Program-made: the position numbers and the translations under genes
NCBI GenBank assembly: GCA_963277665.1
Contig: OY728122.1
Span: forward strand, 1,981,716,883-1,981,780,882
Length of the DNA: 64,000 bases
Reading direction: 5' to 3'
Source of the DNA: Viscum album
Lineage: Eukaryota > Streptophyta > Magnoliopsida > Santalales > Viscaceae
The notes under the pieces: generated by a model
Seen by the model: only the letters and a program-made list of their open reading frames with translations
Database searches by the model: none
What the model was told of the DNA's origin: nothing
Shown here: in pieces, positions 35,400 through 48,450 of the stretch
How positions within the stretch are numbered: the first letter of the stretch is position 1
How the letters are laid out: each line of letters begins with the position of its first letter

Positions 35400-36010
35400 A
35401 AACTCTGCTCACTAAAACATCACCCCTTTGATAGAAATCACTCTAGAGTTGGTACTTTCGGACTATGTGCTTTTTTTATGTTACCTTCACTCCTTTGAAT
35501 TATTCACCAATTTAGTATTATCACAATACAATGTAATGTGATCCTTACTGCTAGGTACCACATACAAATTTTGGATAATGTTCTGAATATATGAGGCTTC
35601 CTTGGTTGAATCAGAAGCCACTATTTATTTGAAATCCACTGTAGAATCAGTGAAAATTGGATAATTTTAACTATTATAGCTCCCAAATCCTCTATTGAAA
35701 TAGAAAACATATCATGATTGCAACTTCATATAATTCTGATCTATCAAAAAACTATCATCATCATATCATTTGATGACAAGCTCCTCATCACCTCCATGCA
35801 CCCATAACATATCCTTAGTTCTTCTCAGATACTTAAGGATAGTCTTGACAGTAGTCCAATGTTGTTCTCCTGGATCTTCTTGATATCTTTCGACCATTCT
35901 CCATGCATAGGCAGCATCAGGTATGGTACATAACATGGAATACATAATATATCCTATTACTGAAGCGTATAGAATCTTACTCATCTTATCTTTCTCATGT
36001 TCTTCCTAAG
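35400..36010 (-). pseudogene. Copia RNase H and RT thumb, body 2
   Basis: 35984-35766 reads MSKILYASVIGYIMYSMLCT, then QHWTTVKTILKYLRRTKD and GGDEELVIK, the same junction as 30302-30568 in body 1. The downstream RNase H is eroded. The two copies differ at many silent and non-silent sites, so they were separate insertions or have been apart for long. Confidence 0.84.
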
Positions 36011-36860
36011 GACACATTTTCATGGAAATATGTGTACCATGTGAAATTAGAACCAATACCCTATTGAATTGTTCTATACTAAATCAATTTAGTATATAGT
36101 CAATTTAAGTAATTTTACATTGTCTAAAAAACCTCTAGGATCTATCACGAATGATCTTGATCCCTAGAATGTAGGCTGCTTCAGCTAATTCCTTCATGGA
36201 AAATCACTTGTTCAACTAGTCCTTCACTAAGTGCAGGACTGGTATTTCATTTCTAATAAGCAATATTTCATCAACATGCACTACTAGGGTAATGACCTAA
36301 TTCACATTAAACCATTTATAAACACATGGATCACATTCATTCTTATTAAAACCAAATTCTATTATGGATTAATCGAATTAAATGTTCCATGGCCCGGATG
36401 CTTGATTTAATCCATAAATGGATCTCTATAGCTTACATACCATTTTGTCATCACGTGGGGTCACAAATCCTTCTGGTTGTGTCATATAGACATCTTCCTG
36501 AAGGTTCCCATTGAGGAATGTAGTTTTTACATCCATCATCCAAATCTCATAGTCAAGGAAAGATGTTATGGAAAGTATGATTATTATGGATTTAAACATG
36601 TAAACTAGTGAAAATGATTCACTATAGTTAATTCCTTAAAGATGTTTAAAACCTTTAGCCACTAGCCTTTCTTTATAGGTACTAACTTGACCTTCCATGT
36701 CCAGTTTCTTCTTGAATACCCTTTTACACCTAGCAGACATTACATCAACTAGAACCTAGACTTAGTCATGATACAAGGAATCCATCTTAGAATTCATAGG
36801 TTCTATCCATCTTGTAGCTTCTGATATCTCTACTTATTCCTTTTAGTTGAAATATTCATT
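36011..36860 (-). pseudogene. Copia reverse transcriptase, body 2
   Basis: Equivalent to 30601-31470. The catalytic box at 36265-36280 reads HVDEILL: the second catalytic Asp of the usual YVDD is Glu. This substitution would be expected to cripple the polymerase independently of the stops. Confidence 0.82.
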
Positions 36861-36989
36861 GTTTTCCAACAATAATGACTCACCATCCTCAGTGACAACG
36901 AAACTATATCTCTCTAGTTCCCTTACATCTCTTTTACTCTAATGCAGTACTTGTCTTTTAGAAACAACCTCTTCCACAGGGACCTATGG

Positions 36990-37990
36990 AGATTTTTCCT
37001 ATACCAAATATTGTTTATCTGGAGAATCATCTTCATTAAAGTCAATATTTCTCTCTCCATCCTTTTTGAGGATGTACTCCCTCTCAAGAAAGACGGAATG
37101 CCTGGAAACAGTAACTTTCTTATCTGAGGGGTTGTATAGGTAGTATCCCTTTGTTTCCTTGGGATACCCTATAAAGATACACATTATGCCTTAGGGTGAT
37201 TTTTTTTCCTGATAAAGCCTTAACAAATGTCTCTTGTCCCCATACACATGTATGCAAAAAATTGGGTTTCTTTCCACTCCATAGCTCGAAGGGAATCCCA
37301 TTTGCTGCCATAGTTGGTACTTGGTTTAATTTGTATACCACGGTTTGTATTTCATATCCCCAAAGAGATAATGGAATACCATCATGACTCATCATCGACC
37401 TTACCATGTCTAATAAGGAATGGTTTATCCTTTCATTAACACTATTCCACTGCGGTGTATAAGGTGGGGTGAGTTGAGATAGAATCCCAGACTTCTGTAA
37501 AAGTTCAATAAACTCTTAGTTAAGATATTCTCCACCTAGATCAGATCGAAGCTTCTTTATCTTCTTACCAAGATTATTTTCTACTTCATTCTCGAATTCC
37601 TTTAATTTCTCAAGGGATGTTGACTTATACCTCATTAAGTAAATTTATACATATCTACTCAAGTCATCACTAAATGTTATGTAGTAAGAATATCCACCTA
37701 TAGCCTCTTTTGTAAATAGTTCATATACGTCAGTGTATACCAATCCTAGTAGTTTTATGGCCCTTTCAACCTTTCCAGAAAATAGTGGTTTGGCCATTTT
37801 CCCTTGTAAACATGTGTGACATCTATCAAGTGGTTTTACATTGGAAGAGTCTAAATAACCATCTTGATAGATATTTTTCAAATGATTCTTGTTTACATGA
37901 ATGAGATGGTGATGCCAAAACTGGGTGTTGTATGAGTCATGTGAACTTGGTTCATTGTCAATTTCCAAAACTTGGTTCTTTTAATTTAAT
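36990..37990 (-). pseudogene. Copia integrase with GAG-pre-integrase segment, body 2
   Basis: 37968-37645 reads FWHHHLIHVNKNHLKNI and RCHTCLQGKMAKPLFSG, the HHCC zinc-binding region, and ends in the core start YITFSDDLSRYV with its Asp. 37407-37120 gives PLSLWGYEIQTVVYKLNQVP and FELWSGKKPNFLHTCVWG, the C-terminal part of the core. 37184-36999 gives FIGYPKETKGYYLYNPSDKK, the typical copia C-terminal box. The pieces are in more than one frame. Confidence 0.86.
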
Positions 37991-38099
37991 ACATACATAC
38001 AGTTATTTAAATTTTCCATTCCATAACATATGTTTTCCTTTAAAAGTAACAACATTTATTTCTGAACTTGAAAATAAATCCATCTGTATCTAAAATTGA

Positions 38100-38470
38100 T
38101 ATAGAAACTATGTTCTTGGTAACACTAGGTACATAATAATAGCCATTTAAAACTGAAATCCTTCCCATCGACAATGTGAAGTGGTAGTTTCCAATGGAAA
38201 GATCATCTAGCCTCACACCATTGGAAGCTTACAAATCCACCTCTCCTCTAGAAATTTTCTAGAATCTACTTGATTCATACATTTGAATACAGATGTGATC
38301 CCCACAAGATATATCTAATACACATTGTGTAGAAATAGAAAGATTACATTCGATAATGAACACACATTTGTCTTCCCCTTTCCTCTAGGTGCAGTTCCTC
38401 TTCCAGTGGCCTGACTTTCCACATGCAAATCATACTACCTCCATTTCATTTCCTTGCCTCTGGATCTTCT
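38100..38470 (-). pseudogene. Copia protease and gag zinc knuckle, body 2
   Basis: Near 38430 the minus strand gives FACGKSGHWKRNC, a knuckle whose first Cys codon is now TGA. About 38330-38100 reads CVLDISCGDHICI, the decayed copia protease box (normally LDSGCSxHI), followed by GVRLDDLSIGNYHF and VPSVTKNIVSIS. Confidence 0.78.
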
Positions 38471-39150
38471 TCTTCTCAGTCAGACAGTGCTCAAAGGATT
38501 TAGATTGTTTATAAATATTAGTCTCTTTTTCCTTTTCCTTTCTATTCCTATTCACCATAAGGAATGTAGGTCATTCATGCCCCATGTCCTTGTCAACATG
38601 GAGAATCAGGGTAAGAAGCTCTGATAGACTCTTCTCATTATTTCTCATATTATAATTCACAATAAAACTAGATAATGACTTAGGCAGTAATGATAGTATG
38701 AGATATATACACAACTCATATAGTAATTTAATCCCTAAGATGTCCAGATGCTCAATGTAGCCAATAATCCTGACTACATGTGGTCCAATTAGTGTAGACT
38801 CTCCAAGATTAGTGGTGAACAAAGAATTGTAGATTTCATACCACTCATGTATCGCCTTCTCTTGATAGAGATATAGAAGGTGAGACGTCATGCTATAAGT
38901 ATCCATTTCCACATGTTGCTTCAAAAGATCATTGGTCATGGATGATAGCATGAGGTACTGAACATATGTATCATCATTAAAATGTTTCTAGAACATATAG
39001 AGTTCCTCATCACTCGCCTAATTTCCAGACGCTACTGGTAATGGATCTTCTAGCACATAAAGTTTCCTCTCACGGAAAAGGATAACCTGAAGACTCTTTT
39101 TCCACTCCAAGAAACTAGTACCAGTGAGAAGTATTTTATTCTAGAGTATG
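38471..39150 (-). pseudogene. Copia gag (UBN2-type), body 2
   Basis: Open from 38951 to 38571 (126 codons). It reads MTNDLLKQHVEMDTYSMTSH, LYLYQEKAIHEWYEIYNSLF and YLILSLLPKSLSSFIVNYNM, the helical gag core of plant copia elements. The N-terminal part beyond 38951 is broken. It would form the particle and package RNA. Confidence 0.82.
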
Positions 39151-40188
39151 GATCACAATGATATTCTTGATGTCATTTTTTATGTTGTTTCTACAAATAA
39201 TATAAACATAATAAGTATTAAATTACTACCCAGCATGTATTACACTTGTATACACTTTATTCTTTGTTAAATGTAACATGCATGCAGAATTATAATTTTA
39301 ATATAACACATGAATGATGTGTAGATCCTTGAACATTACATAGATTTTAATTAAACAATTATATACATACATATATCAAACACCTATCCCATGTTGTGTC
39401 CCATATTTATGCCCACATGAAGGTACATGTCTCAAGGGTTACATAATATAATAAAAAAATATTTTAAATCTGCGTAATCTGGAAACAGTACCCAGCGTGT
39501 AGATCCGACAACATGGCGTGTAGCCTCCTCACATTCCATATTTAGTACACACCTGGGGAAATGGTGTTTGAGGTGTAATTTATAAATCATTAGAGATATT
39601 TGGAGTACAAGGCATGTTCAGTAGGCCACATGCCATGTAGAATCTTTGTTACATGATCACTAGTCGGGAAAGCTGTGTATGGGATACACGACTTAACCCT
39701 GACTCGAAGGGACTACATGCCATGTCTAGTGGTCGATATGGTGTGTAGTATGGATGAACATGTTCCAGTCTATCTGGGTCAACATGTTATGTAATAATTA
39801 ACTACACTACATGTCATTAATGAACACATCTTGAGTAATTTTTGAATTACTCCTGGCGCATTGAACACAAATACACGGTGTGTAATATGGATTACATGGT
39901 GGGTGTGTAAGATTACATGAAATGTAATTCTGAATACATGGTGTGTACTATCATGTTACCTAGATAGAATTTTCAGCACCTCCTGATGAGATCCTTTGTG
40001 TAATTTTATTCCAAAAATGATTCATTTCTATTAGATATGCGAGAAACAAAAGAGGAAGAATAGATCTCGAAATTCAGATTACAAGAATTATTAGAAAAGA
40101 ATTGATAAACTAAATTATTAAGTTTTAAATCATCCAAAAATTATTTAAATAATTATAAATGAAAATATAACCTCCCTTTAATACCACT
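39151..40188 (-). other. Leader and primer-binding site of copia body 2
   Basis: No coding reading. The minus strand shows TGGTATTAAAGG (40175-40186) two bases from the LTR, a decayed initiator-Met-tRNA-type site. 39480-39960 is packed with ACATGGCGTGTA-type palindromic words (exact ACATGCCATGT near 39630 and 39703), like the unclassified region 21180-21640. Confidence 0.7.
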
Positions 40189-42123
40189 TGTAGGTTTTGG
40201 GCGCAGCGGAAGCATAGTTGGGCCGATGCCCAACTTTAAATTTTACCTGATCAATGATTATTTCAAGATCAATATGATGATGAACGCCAGTATCCATGGA
40301 ATAAAATCAATGATTTAGATAAATATTAATGATTCCCAGAACAATGAGAGGGGATCGACATATTTTTTTTATAATTAATTTAATTAAATTAATGAATTAC
40401 CTCCAAGGAGATTCTTTCTTCGTTGATGCATTCGACCATGGGTCTGAGGTGAGAATTCATTGTGATGTGAAATCCAAGGATAGGATTCATCTCTCGGTGA
40501 TCCAAACTTGATCCACATATAATTTAATGTTGTTGAAGGAGTCTCAGGGTGCTATAATGTAAAATCCTTCCACTTGTGATGTTTTCCTTTGATCTCCTTG
40601 AGAATCACTTCCAAAACATTCCCCTACATTTGGTAGAGGAGGATGTATCTTGTTTTTGAGAGCGTTCTTGTAGAGGGAAGAGTTCTATAGGATCGAGAGA
40701 TTTTCTAAAAGGATGTGGTGCACACAAATGTTGGTTTTATGGTGGAATAACCCCTTGGATAATTAGATAATAATAACATAATGTGGAATTTAATTCACCA
40801 TGTAATAATAAATAATTAGCACAAGTGTCATTACTTATTTTATTATTCTATTTGAAACCCCATGTCAAATAATAATAGCAACGCTATTATTTCCATGACA
40901 TGTTCTTAACTAGAAAGTTGTATTTAAATATTATTTAACCAAATAATATTTAATATTATTTCTCACCGGACCCATAAATTGATCATCCAATCCTCCCCAA
41001 TATGTTTCAGGCCTTGAATAATGACTATTTATTTATTAAATAAATATAACTACATTATTCACCGATAAATAAATATTTCATCCACAATATATTCTATCAA
41101 ATAACTATTGAGGAATTAAATGCAATCAGGAATAATTAAATAATTATTAAACCACAACTAGGAATAATATTTATTCAACTTTTTAAATAATAAATTATTA
41201 AACTGAGATACTTGTTGCACTTAATGTGTGACCCTCTAAGCTCATTAGGTGGGCTTTCCTAAAGTCCAAGATTACTATCTAGCAATGGGTCTAAGAACCC
41301 AAGAGAAATAAGTTGATGACACAAGTACATGTCACCTCATAAAAATGCATACCATGTAATATAATCCCTTTGTCATGTTATCTCTAATCAAGTGGGTTGC
41401 ATGAAAGTGTCGTCAACCCATGTGCTCAATTTCTCATTCTTTGACTTCCTGAAATTGAACATTCCTAGAGAACACCATGGACATGGATTTAGTTAGGGTA
41501 TATCATTTCCATAAAAGGTCCTGAGATATCTACTTCAATAGAAGTGACAAATCATTTCTCACATTATTCATTAATGCAGTATTACTCATGATGCACCCAA
41601 CATATCCTCCCTCACTATGAACATCTCTCATCACGGTTTTCATCAATACATATAAGTGAAAAATTCATAGTACCCATTAATAATAATCTTAAATTATAAG
41701 GACCAATACACACTCCTTATATAGGAACCTCTAATGACACTTATGAATGTTTATTTTCTACAGGAAGTTCTTGTTCTCATAATATCCTCTTAGATATTAC
41801 CAAGGTCGCACAGCATGGAAAGGTGCCTCAATGTTTCATGAGTCCCCCTCCCTGATAGGATGTATCATTTGTGTCCCTTAAAATGATATCATCTGTCTAT
41901 ATGACATATATTTAATAATAGTGTCATGGAACTTCTAGGTTCTCATCATAGCAGGAATTCGTTATGACCTTTTAGTGTGACAGTTATTCTTAGGACATTA
42001 TCAGATACTATGTCACACAGAATAAAAATCATGATGTGATAAGGAGTTTATTAATATTCATCCAATGAATATAGTATTATCATAAAGTACATAGAAGTTG
42101 GTTTATAGGGCACCAAATCCATA
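40189..42123 (-). repeat. Copia LTR, right (5' LTR of body 2)
   Basis: Starts TGTAGGTTTTGGG and ends CAAATCCATA. Same length and order as 27916-29858, with many substitutions and small indels. The sequence after 42123 is GATGG and then PMD sequence that belongs upstream of the left flank's break. Confidence 0.88.
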
Positions 42124-43752
42124 GATGGGATCTTTTATGACCTTCTAGTTCCTATTTTTCCATACCTCATATGTGCTAGATTTTATGGAGTTTCCACTAG
42201 AGACTTCAAGACCATTGATCACCATTCGATTGTTTCACTGGTTGAGATATGGTGGGCAGAGACACATACATTTCATCTCCCTAAGTGGGATATGGAAATT
42301 ACTTTATGGTATGTTTCCACATGATCAGTCTACCCATCCACAAATAGGTAGTTATGGGTGCCACTATTGGCGACCAGTGTATGTTCAAACACTGTCTACT
42401 ATGTGTTGATGATGTCAGCATACCACATGTATTCTAGGGTTCCTGATTGGGAATAGGGTGTACTGATGATCATTTATTTATCATTCGTGATGATGCAGAT
42501 GAGGAGATAATTATTTTTCACACACATTAATATATTGTGTGACTTATCAGAGACATGTTTCATGTGGTCCACACCACCAACTTGGTACACATGATGTACC
42601 TACCATTACTTAAGGATATTGAATAGATGCGTAGATATAGTTGGGGGTCCAATGTATTATAACATATTTATTTCTGTATCTTTACTATTTGTAGAGATGA
42701 TGCATAGTAGATTGTAGGGTATATGGCTTTGGAATAGATGTGGTCTTATGAGCCTTTTCTACGCATTGCTCATAGAGTTGTCACACCACATCCACAACAC
42801 CTATTTCATGACATTCCTTGGGTATTTTGGTATGTTAGCATCATTAATATGAGTTATTTTTTAATTTTATTAATTTACATAAAAACATTAATGTATATCA
42901 CTTTTTTTTAACCATGTGGAATCTGGAACAACATTATAAACATACTCTGAGACTTAGTGTTCATATATTTCAAAAGATATTTGATTCTATACATCCCACA
43001 TGTGTAAATTAAAAATTAAATTTTTTGTAGAAAAATAAATTTTGTTTTAACTTTTTTAAGTTATTTCAATGTTATCTTAGTAAAATTATCATTCTAATTT
43101 ATGAATTATTTTTTAGGTTAACATTTCTGGTTTTATGGACCATGTATACAAGATTGTTTTACACATCACTTCCACCATACTACATAGATATGGATGGAAA
43201 TCATGGTGCAGTGGTGCCACTCATCTGATTCCAAATAATTGAGTGGCACTAGTAAGACCGATTCATACAACAGTTGGGTTATATATTGTATATCCCCATT
43301 GAACCATGACAAGTTGATCGATTACATTCCATTATACTTCCAAGTAGAAAGAATATAGACTGGTTGAGGTTTCATGCATGTTATATTAAATATTGGGACA
43401 TGCATTACAAATAAATTATCTTTCATCACATATTTCCCACAACACAATTTCAGTTAGATGATTAATGGGATTATGCAGATTTATTCCAATAATACATGAT
43501 TAGATACCTTTCACATCATGGGATAGGAATTCAGTGGTTTTTATGTTTACTAATATTTATTATATTATTTAACTCATGTTTCATATTAATTTGAATGTTA
43601 TTTCATTTTCAGTAAGATGAACATGATTTACTTGTACTTATCACAGATCCAAAGAAGGAGTAATTCATTATGTATAATGTATCTCACCTAGATCTGGTGG
43701 CTCTCATAGATCCTCTCTATTTCATATGTGAGAGTGTCTATAATGAGGATCT
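42124..43752 (+). pseudogene. Plant mobile domain frame, right copy and continuation
   Basis: 42135-42565 repeats the left PMD copy (here ETHTFHLPKWDMEITL, closer to the family consensus). It then runs past the left copy's break without interruption. 42590-42840 gives MMYLPLLKDIE, RRYSWGSNVL and MWSYEPFLRIAHR, the C-terminal half of the PMD. An A+T-rich, intron-like stretch (about 42850-43115, ending TTTTTAG) separates it from a further exon-like reading at 43116-43400. The frame is cut at 43752 by an LTR element. Confidence 0.82.
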
Positions 43753-46540
43753 TATAACATCCCATTATATGATTGTAGTTGTTTTGAACCATTTATTTTA
43801 GTATCCATTTATTGTAACTCTTCATGGGTTGTTTCTAGTATTTTTTCAGTGTTTTATTAAGGTTTCCAAGCCTGTGCACGGTTATTGTGCGGTTTGATAA
43901 ACCATGCTGCCAAACTATGAAATATTTTCTAGTAGCCAATGTAGGGGTGTACAGTAGGAGCACAGTCAGATTAACTATGCATTAAAACCTTGGAAATGAA
44001 TATAACGGTTCAAAAGGTTAGTGAATGATTAAAATAACTGTGCAAACTAACCATACATCTCTTCTAGTGGCTCTGTTTCGGGCATACGGTTAGGCATACA
44101 GTTTGTAATAACCATGCGACCAAACCCATGAAACTGTACATATGGGATTTAATGTCCCAAAATTGAAATTAAAATCCCAAAACCCCCTAATTAAACTTAA
44201 AATTATCCCACTCAAACAAAAATTTGATCATTTTCCTTTTGGGAGCTCTCTAGAGGCGTTTTTGTTGTCCCAATCTCATCTCTCAACAGATAGAAGCACT
44301 AATCAGAGTGGTGTTTCTCTTTCAGTGAGTTCTTTTCTGTCCATCCTTTGATCTCTCTTATTATTTTTATTCCTTCTTTGTATAGGTTATATTATCCTTA
44401 TTTATAATTTTTCAATGGATGTTTGATGTAGAATTTTGAATCTAGGATCTCTTCTCACTTCAATTGGGATCTCTCTTCCTAGATACAATGATCTCCATCG
44501 AAGGCGACACATCATAAATTCATTTCGGTTAGATTCTAGATTTTCTAAGTATGTTTTTCTATGATTTTACTTCATCTTGTAATTCATTGTTCCTTGAGTA
44601 TTAATAGTTATGTGTTTCTTAATTTATATCGCATATTCTATGAAATGTGCCCTTTGGATTCCTTATGAAATCTTATTTGACCTTATTCTCTTTGAATTGA
44701 AGATGGAAGGAATTGAATGGCTATGATCCTGATATCTTTCACCTTTTTGTTATTTGTTGAATTCCATGTTTGTTTGGATTTATTTTCAAAGTACTTGTAA
44801 TGGTTGATTTGGTAAAAGTGAGGGATTTAGCCTGGGTTTTGGTTTTTAAAATAAAATTTATTGATTTAAATGAAATGATTTTAACTATTTGATGTTTTAC
44901 AAATAGTTTCAAATGCTTGAATTTGTGAAATTACCAATATTCGTCTTTGAATGAATTTTCCCTTTTTTTAAAATAAGTTATATTAGGTGATTTGAAATGA
45001 GGTATTTATTCACATGGAAAGAGGGTGTAAACCCATGTTTTGAAATGTATTTAAACCTTTTTGAATTTTAAAATATCCTTTGAATTCAATGGGTTTTCTT
45101 TGAAATAAAATTTTTTTCTAAAGGTCTATTTGGAATTATGATGATGAATTATGAAAGGAAGGAAGTATGATTACCCTTTTTAATGTTGAATTGTATAACA
45201 GGTTTTGAATTGAATTGATAATGCTTGATGGACTAGTTTTCACTTTATAATGATTTTATCTTGCGATAATTTCTGAATGTAACAGTTTTTATTATTTTAC
45301 TTCATATTGATGGGTGTAGAAAATGGGATTATTTACTTTGATGGAGTTTGGGGGTGAGAGTGAGATTTTATTTGAAGGCATGAGCCCATGTTTTATATAG
45401 ATAAGAATCCATATGTTGTCCTCGTAACTTGATTATATCACTTCCTTATTTTGAGTAGTCATGGTAACCTAGGTAGTTAGATGGGATGACCAAGATATAT
45501 TCTTCACTGAGGACTCACACCCTATATAGTGGATACATTGAGAACATGAATAGTTCAGGCTACGAAAAAGTGACCATAAAAGCAGTTGTGTGTGGAACTA
45601 GTTTGCTTGAGACCCATGAGACTAGATGTAAACCCAATGATTAGTCATGATGATTTTTTATTATCTAGTATATGGTGTAATCACTATCTTACCTAGTTTG
45701 TACCCATTAAATCTGCATACATGATATATTATACATGACAATGTTCATTTTCACTCTATGGAATCAGTTTTTCCTTGCTTGATTGATTACTTCTCTAGAT
45801 TGTTTTATTTATTATTATTTTTCACCGTGACTCTTTTGTAATGTCTCTTATTTATATTTTGATAGAAGGTGAATATTCTCATCTTTTCTTAGTTATCTAA
45901 CTTTATCTTATAAAATGTTTCTCAAAAGTTTTCAAGAAAATGTTTGTTTTTAATTGGTGAAATTGCATGTATTATAGGTTTGGTTTGATAAATAATTTTC
46001 AAATGTTTAAAACTAAATTTTTAAACAAAAATTTATACTCTTTTTATTTTACTCCTCTTTTATCATATTTGAATTACCCTATGAAGTAATTGTACAAAAT
46101 CATTGGTGTAATTCTTTTGGACTCTATAGCTCACACCATGTTTATACCGTTAGTTTTTTTCATCCCTCTTATTATCATAGAAGGTTTTTTCACTCATCTT
46201 TATTTGTGGGTTAGTGATAGGGTAACCAAGGATGGGTGACTTGGGGAATGGTGGGTGGTCTTGGACCACCAGGAGATGGTTTTTGGTTGTTACATTCCGA
46301 TTTCATTTTTCATAGAGTCTCTTTGTTCTATGAGATGTATGTATTGATTTGTTTATCTGATATTATATTTGTAGTGTACTTTGATTATTTTAATATTTTA
46401 TGGGATAAATCATTCCCAATGATTATTTCTTGATTACCAAGTGATTATTACTAACCCATAGAGATTTATAACACTCCTCGGGTTAGTGGAGAATCATCTT
46501 GAATATCGGTTTGGATGGTACTCTAGGATGGATCTCTACA
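43753..46540 (+). repeat. 5' LTR of gag-only element
   Basis: Starts TATAACATCCC and ends GATCTCTACA. It aligns with 49627-52410 from TTGTTTCTAGT near the start through GATGGTACTCT near the end. Open frames inside (44142-44351, 46236-46433) are not supported as genes. Confidence 0.87.
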
Positions 46541-46542
46541 AG

Positions 46543-46555
46543 TGGTATTAATTTA
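46543..46555 (+). promoter_or_regulatory. Primer-binding site of gag-only element
   Basis: TGGTATTAATTTA, beginning two bases after the LTR end, resembles the plant initiator-Met tRNA site TGGTATCAGAGC over its first eight bases and is decayed afterwards. It fixes the element's orientation as plus. Confidence 0.7.
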
Positions 46556-47749
46556 TGTCTTTCCCTAAAAGTAAGCATATCTTCAAGAAATACCTTATGT
46601 TATTTGGGGTGAGTAATTGTGTAAAGGAGAATAAGTATATGGTAGGACTCAAGAGGTATTTTATGAATGGGTTCTTTATCACAACCTCTTCGTGATGAGA
46701 CTTGAGTTACCAGGGATGTGGGGACTTGAGCCATGGTTTTGAGTTTTTTTCCTATTGATAAATGATATATTGATCCTCGATGAGATTATTTTTGGAATAT
46801 ATTATAATATTTGGGTTGGAAAAAAGGATAAAAAAATCACACCTTGACTTCTGGTCTGGTAAACTTTGATGAATTAGTATGAATGATATTAAAGTCAATA
46901 CAGAAACTATTGTGTAGTTAGTGTGTGTTTTACTGTCCTATACAACCAATCCATGCATATTTCTACTCTAACTTGACCTTGGTTCCAAATATATTGTTTC
47001 CAAGGTGTCTTCACTTGTGTGAAGTTAGTTATGAGGGTTATGGGTATGGTTTGTTTCATTCTCTTGTTTATTCATTTCATATTTAATACCTTGTTATGAT
47101 TTTAAAACCCTTTGTAAAACAAAATTTTGGCTCAAAAAATCATTGATCGAGTACTTTGAGAAATGTTTTCATTTACCAAAAATTGAGTTTTATGAAATCT
47201 TTTTTTTTTTGAAAAATGTTTTTCAAATAATCTTTTATTATTTTTTAAAGAAATGTTTTAAGAATAAATTTGGCTGGTGATGGGTTTTAAATAGAAATGT
47301 TTTTGATATTTGTAAAATGGGATTAATGTTTTTGAAAGCATAGAATAATTTCCATGAGCTAGTAAGGGATTTATTTTTAGAAAACTATGATGGATTTATA
47401 ACATGATTTCTAATTTTTAAAGGGAATATTAATATTGTATAAGTTGTGAAATCATGTGTGTTTTGAAATCAATGATGCTTTGATAAAGTGTTTTATGGAT
47501 GGTTTGAAATAATTTGGACCTATTGTACTCTATATAGGGTTTTCTGTTATGCCTGGTTCGATGAGCCTATGTGTGATGATGGATATAAATCTACCCCAGG
47601 AAGTTCTCTATAGAAGCTATAATGTTCATTCAAAGTTCTAGTTTTTAGAGTCGTTCTTCACATTTTCCATGAGTAGAATATCTTATTGAGGACTCTACCC
47701 ATAATCCATATTGAGATTTGGATCTAGAGACCTTCCAACTTTAAAACCC
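46556..47749 (+). other. Leader of gag-only element
   Basis: About 1.2 kb, T-rich, with no readable domain. Nothing recognisable beyond its position between the primer site and gag. Confidence 0.5.
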
Positions 47750-48450
47750 CATCCTTGAATTTTGGGATTGGCATCAACCTTCATATAAAGGAGAAAAAGG
47801 TTCTCTTGAGGTAGTAAAGTGACTTGAAGAAGTTGATGGGATCTTTGATTCTCTCAATACTCCTAAGGCTATAAAGGTCAAGTTTATCATATCCTTATTT
47901 AAGGGTCATGGACAGGAGTAGTTGGATGTTTTGATTACATTTTCATTTCATTAAATAATGTCTTTTGAATTATTCATGTTAATATTTATTCAGTGGCAGT
48001 ATCCTACGGAAGTGAAGAAGGTGAAAGTTACCAAGTTTTTGGGTTTCATTCAAGATGAGTGATCGAATATAAAGTATACTAAGAAATTCTTAAGTTTTAT
48101 GTCTTTTATACCTGAGATTATTTGTAATGTAATCCATAAGGATATCTAATATGGGAAAGTTCTTCACCCATACCTTTTAACTATCATTCATGAGGTCGGG
48201 TTGATCTCTTATTAAGTGCCTCTCAATAAGGATTTTTTTAGATATAGTTGAGAAAGGATAGTCATCTTAGGGAAATAAGATTCATGCCATGTGCTTCTAA
48301 TGTGGAGAACATGTACAAGCTAAGAGGATGTGTTCGAAAGATTCAAGAGTTTGTAAATGGTGTGGTCGTTTTAGTCACAAGAAGAGGTTATATATGTTTG
48401 TTGACTGGAAAGGGATGTTTCATTCTAGATTCATCATCTCATGACTACTA
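47750..48450 (+). pseudogene. Gypsy-type gag with double zinc knuckle
   Basis: The plus-strand reading gives PSYKGEKGSLEVVK, GIFDSLNTPKAIKVKFIISL, then QWQYPTEVKKVKVTKFLGF and FLSFMSFIPEI, the order of a gypsy gag core. 48285-48400 gives two knuckles: a damaged one (CF-stop-CGEHVQAKRMC) and CKWCGRFSHKKRLY, whose last Cys is Tyr. Several stops. The gag is placed as in autonomous gypsy elements, but nothing of pol follows it. Confidence 0.75.

Larger units (their letters stand above)
27916..42123 (-). mobile_element. Tandem pair of Ty1/copia bodies between two LTRs
   Basis: LTR (27916-29858, 1943 bp), copia body 1 (29859 to about 35221), a 45-bp LTR remnant (35222-35266), copia body 2 (35267-40188), LTR (40189-42123, 1935 bp), all read on minus. 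Both bodies have gag, protease, integrase, RT and RNase H in copia order. The outer flanks are GACAA and GATGG, not a matching duplication, and both flanks are copies of the same PMD segment. This is best explained by recombination between two separate insertions followed by loss of most of the middle LTR. Confidence 0.85.

Noticed and set aside
44142..44351. 69-codon plus frame in LTR
   Set aside because: The paired position in the other LTR (near 50010) does not keep the frame, and no domain is visible.
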